The notes under the pieces were generated by a model, which was given only the letters and a program-made list of their open reading frames with translations, had not been told where the DNA came from and did no database searches. From assembly GCA_023402075.1 (NCBI GenBank), contig JAEXCS010000044.1, positions 52,396 to 116,395 of the forward strand: a stretch of 64,000 bases of DNA. Reading direction: 5' to 3'. This document shows, piece by piece, positions 64,000 to 64,000 of the stretch. Every line of letters starts with the position of its first letter. Position 1 is the stretch's first letter. The translations under genes and the position numbers were made by a program. The DNA comes from Bacillota bacterium (GTDB lineage Bacteria; Bacillota; Clostridia; Oscillospirales; Oscillospiraceae).

Positions 64000-64000
64000 C

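Overview
The window (about 64 kb) comes from the chromosome of a moderately GC-rich, low-redundancy Firmicute. Gene content (AzlCD, SLH-domain protein, AbrB-type regulator, split GcvPA/GcvPB, TRAP and Opp transporters, DUF3810, DUF4340, DUF4368 recombinase) and strong AGGAGG ribosome sites fit a gut clostridium of the Oscillospiraceae group (Flavonifractor/Intestinimonas/Dysosmobacter-like). The placement is inferred from style, not from a marker gene.

Layout. 1-19.3 kb is housekeeping: DUF1934 protein, argS, small membrane protein, azlC/azlD; an SLH protein; a small unknown protein; typA/bipA; serA; divergent XRE and AbrB-type regulators; a lipid kinase-Nudix pair; an AI-2E-family permease; and an opp/dpp-type peptide or nickel ABC operon followed by a DUF3810 membrane metalloprotease-like gene. 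19.4-33.8 kb is a sugar-acid catabolic locus: divergent FadR-type GntR regulator, galactonate-dehydratase-like enolase family enzyme, a four-gene Gld-type ABC module, TRAP transporter (Q-M-P), PH-like protein, IlvD/Edd-family dehydratase, KDPG-type aldolase and KDG-type kinase. Together they predict uptake of a sugar acid, dehydration to a 2-keto-3-deoxy acid, phosphorylation and aldol cleavage.

34.0-45.4 kb is a second catabolic locus: a MocR-type (GntR-aminotransferase) regulator, then an SDR, a highly divergent GcvPA/GcvPB pair, an AcoX-like ATP-NAD-kinase-family protein, an amidohydrolase and a TRAP transporter (P-Q-M). The GcvP-like pair lacks the usual sequence motifs and has no gcvT or gcvH nearby. 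It is the best candidate here for undescribed chemistry.

45.5-56.2 kb is an AT-rich mobile island: large serine recombinase, TnpW-like protein, relaxase with a nested second gene, MobC-like protein, RepA-like ATPase, an iteron-like repeat field and a DUF6076 protein. It also carries a chemoreceptor and a (possibly frameshifted) diguanylate cyclase under a c-di-GMP-I riboswitch. The two arms of one 17-bp transcription terminator lie on either side of the island, at 45502-45518 and 56178-56194. This indicates that the island landed in the loop of a terminator between two convergent genes.

56.2-64 kb returns to host-like sequence: an operon of a REC-GGDEF-EAL-GGDEF regulator and a hybrid sensor kinase, a secreted SGNH hydrolase, tRNA-Val(GAC), and a very short ORF behind a consensus promoter at the window's end. 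Promoter, terminator and start-site calls were made by eye. No database search was run.
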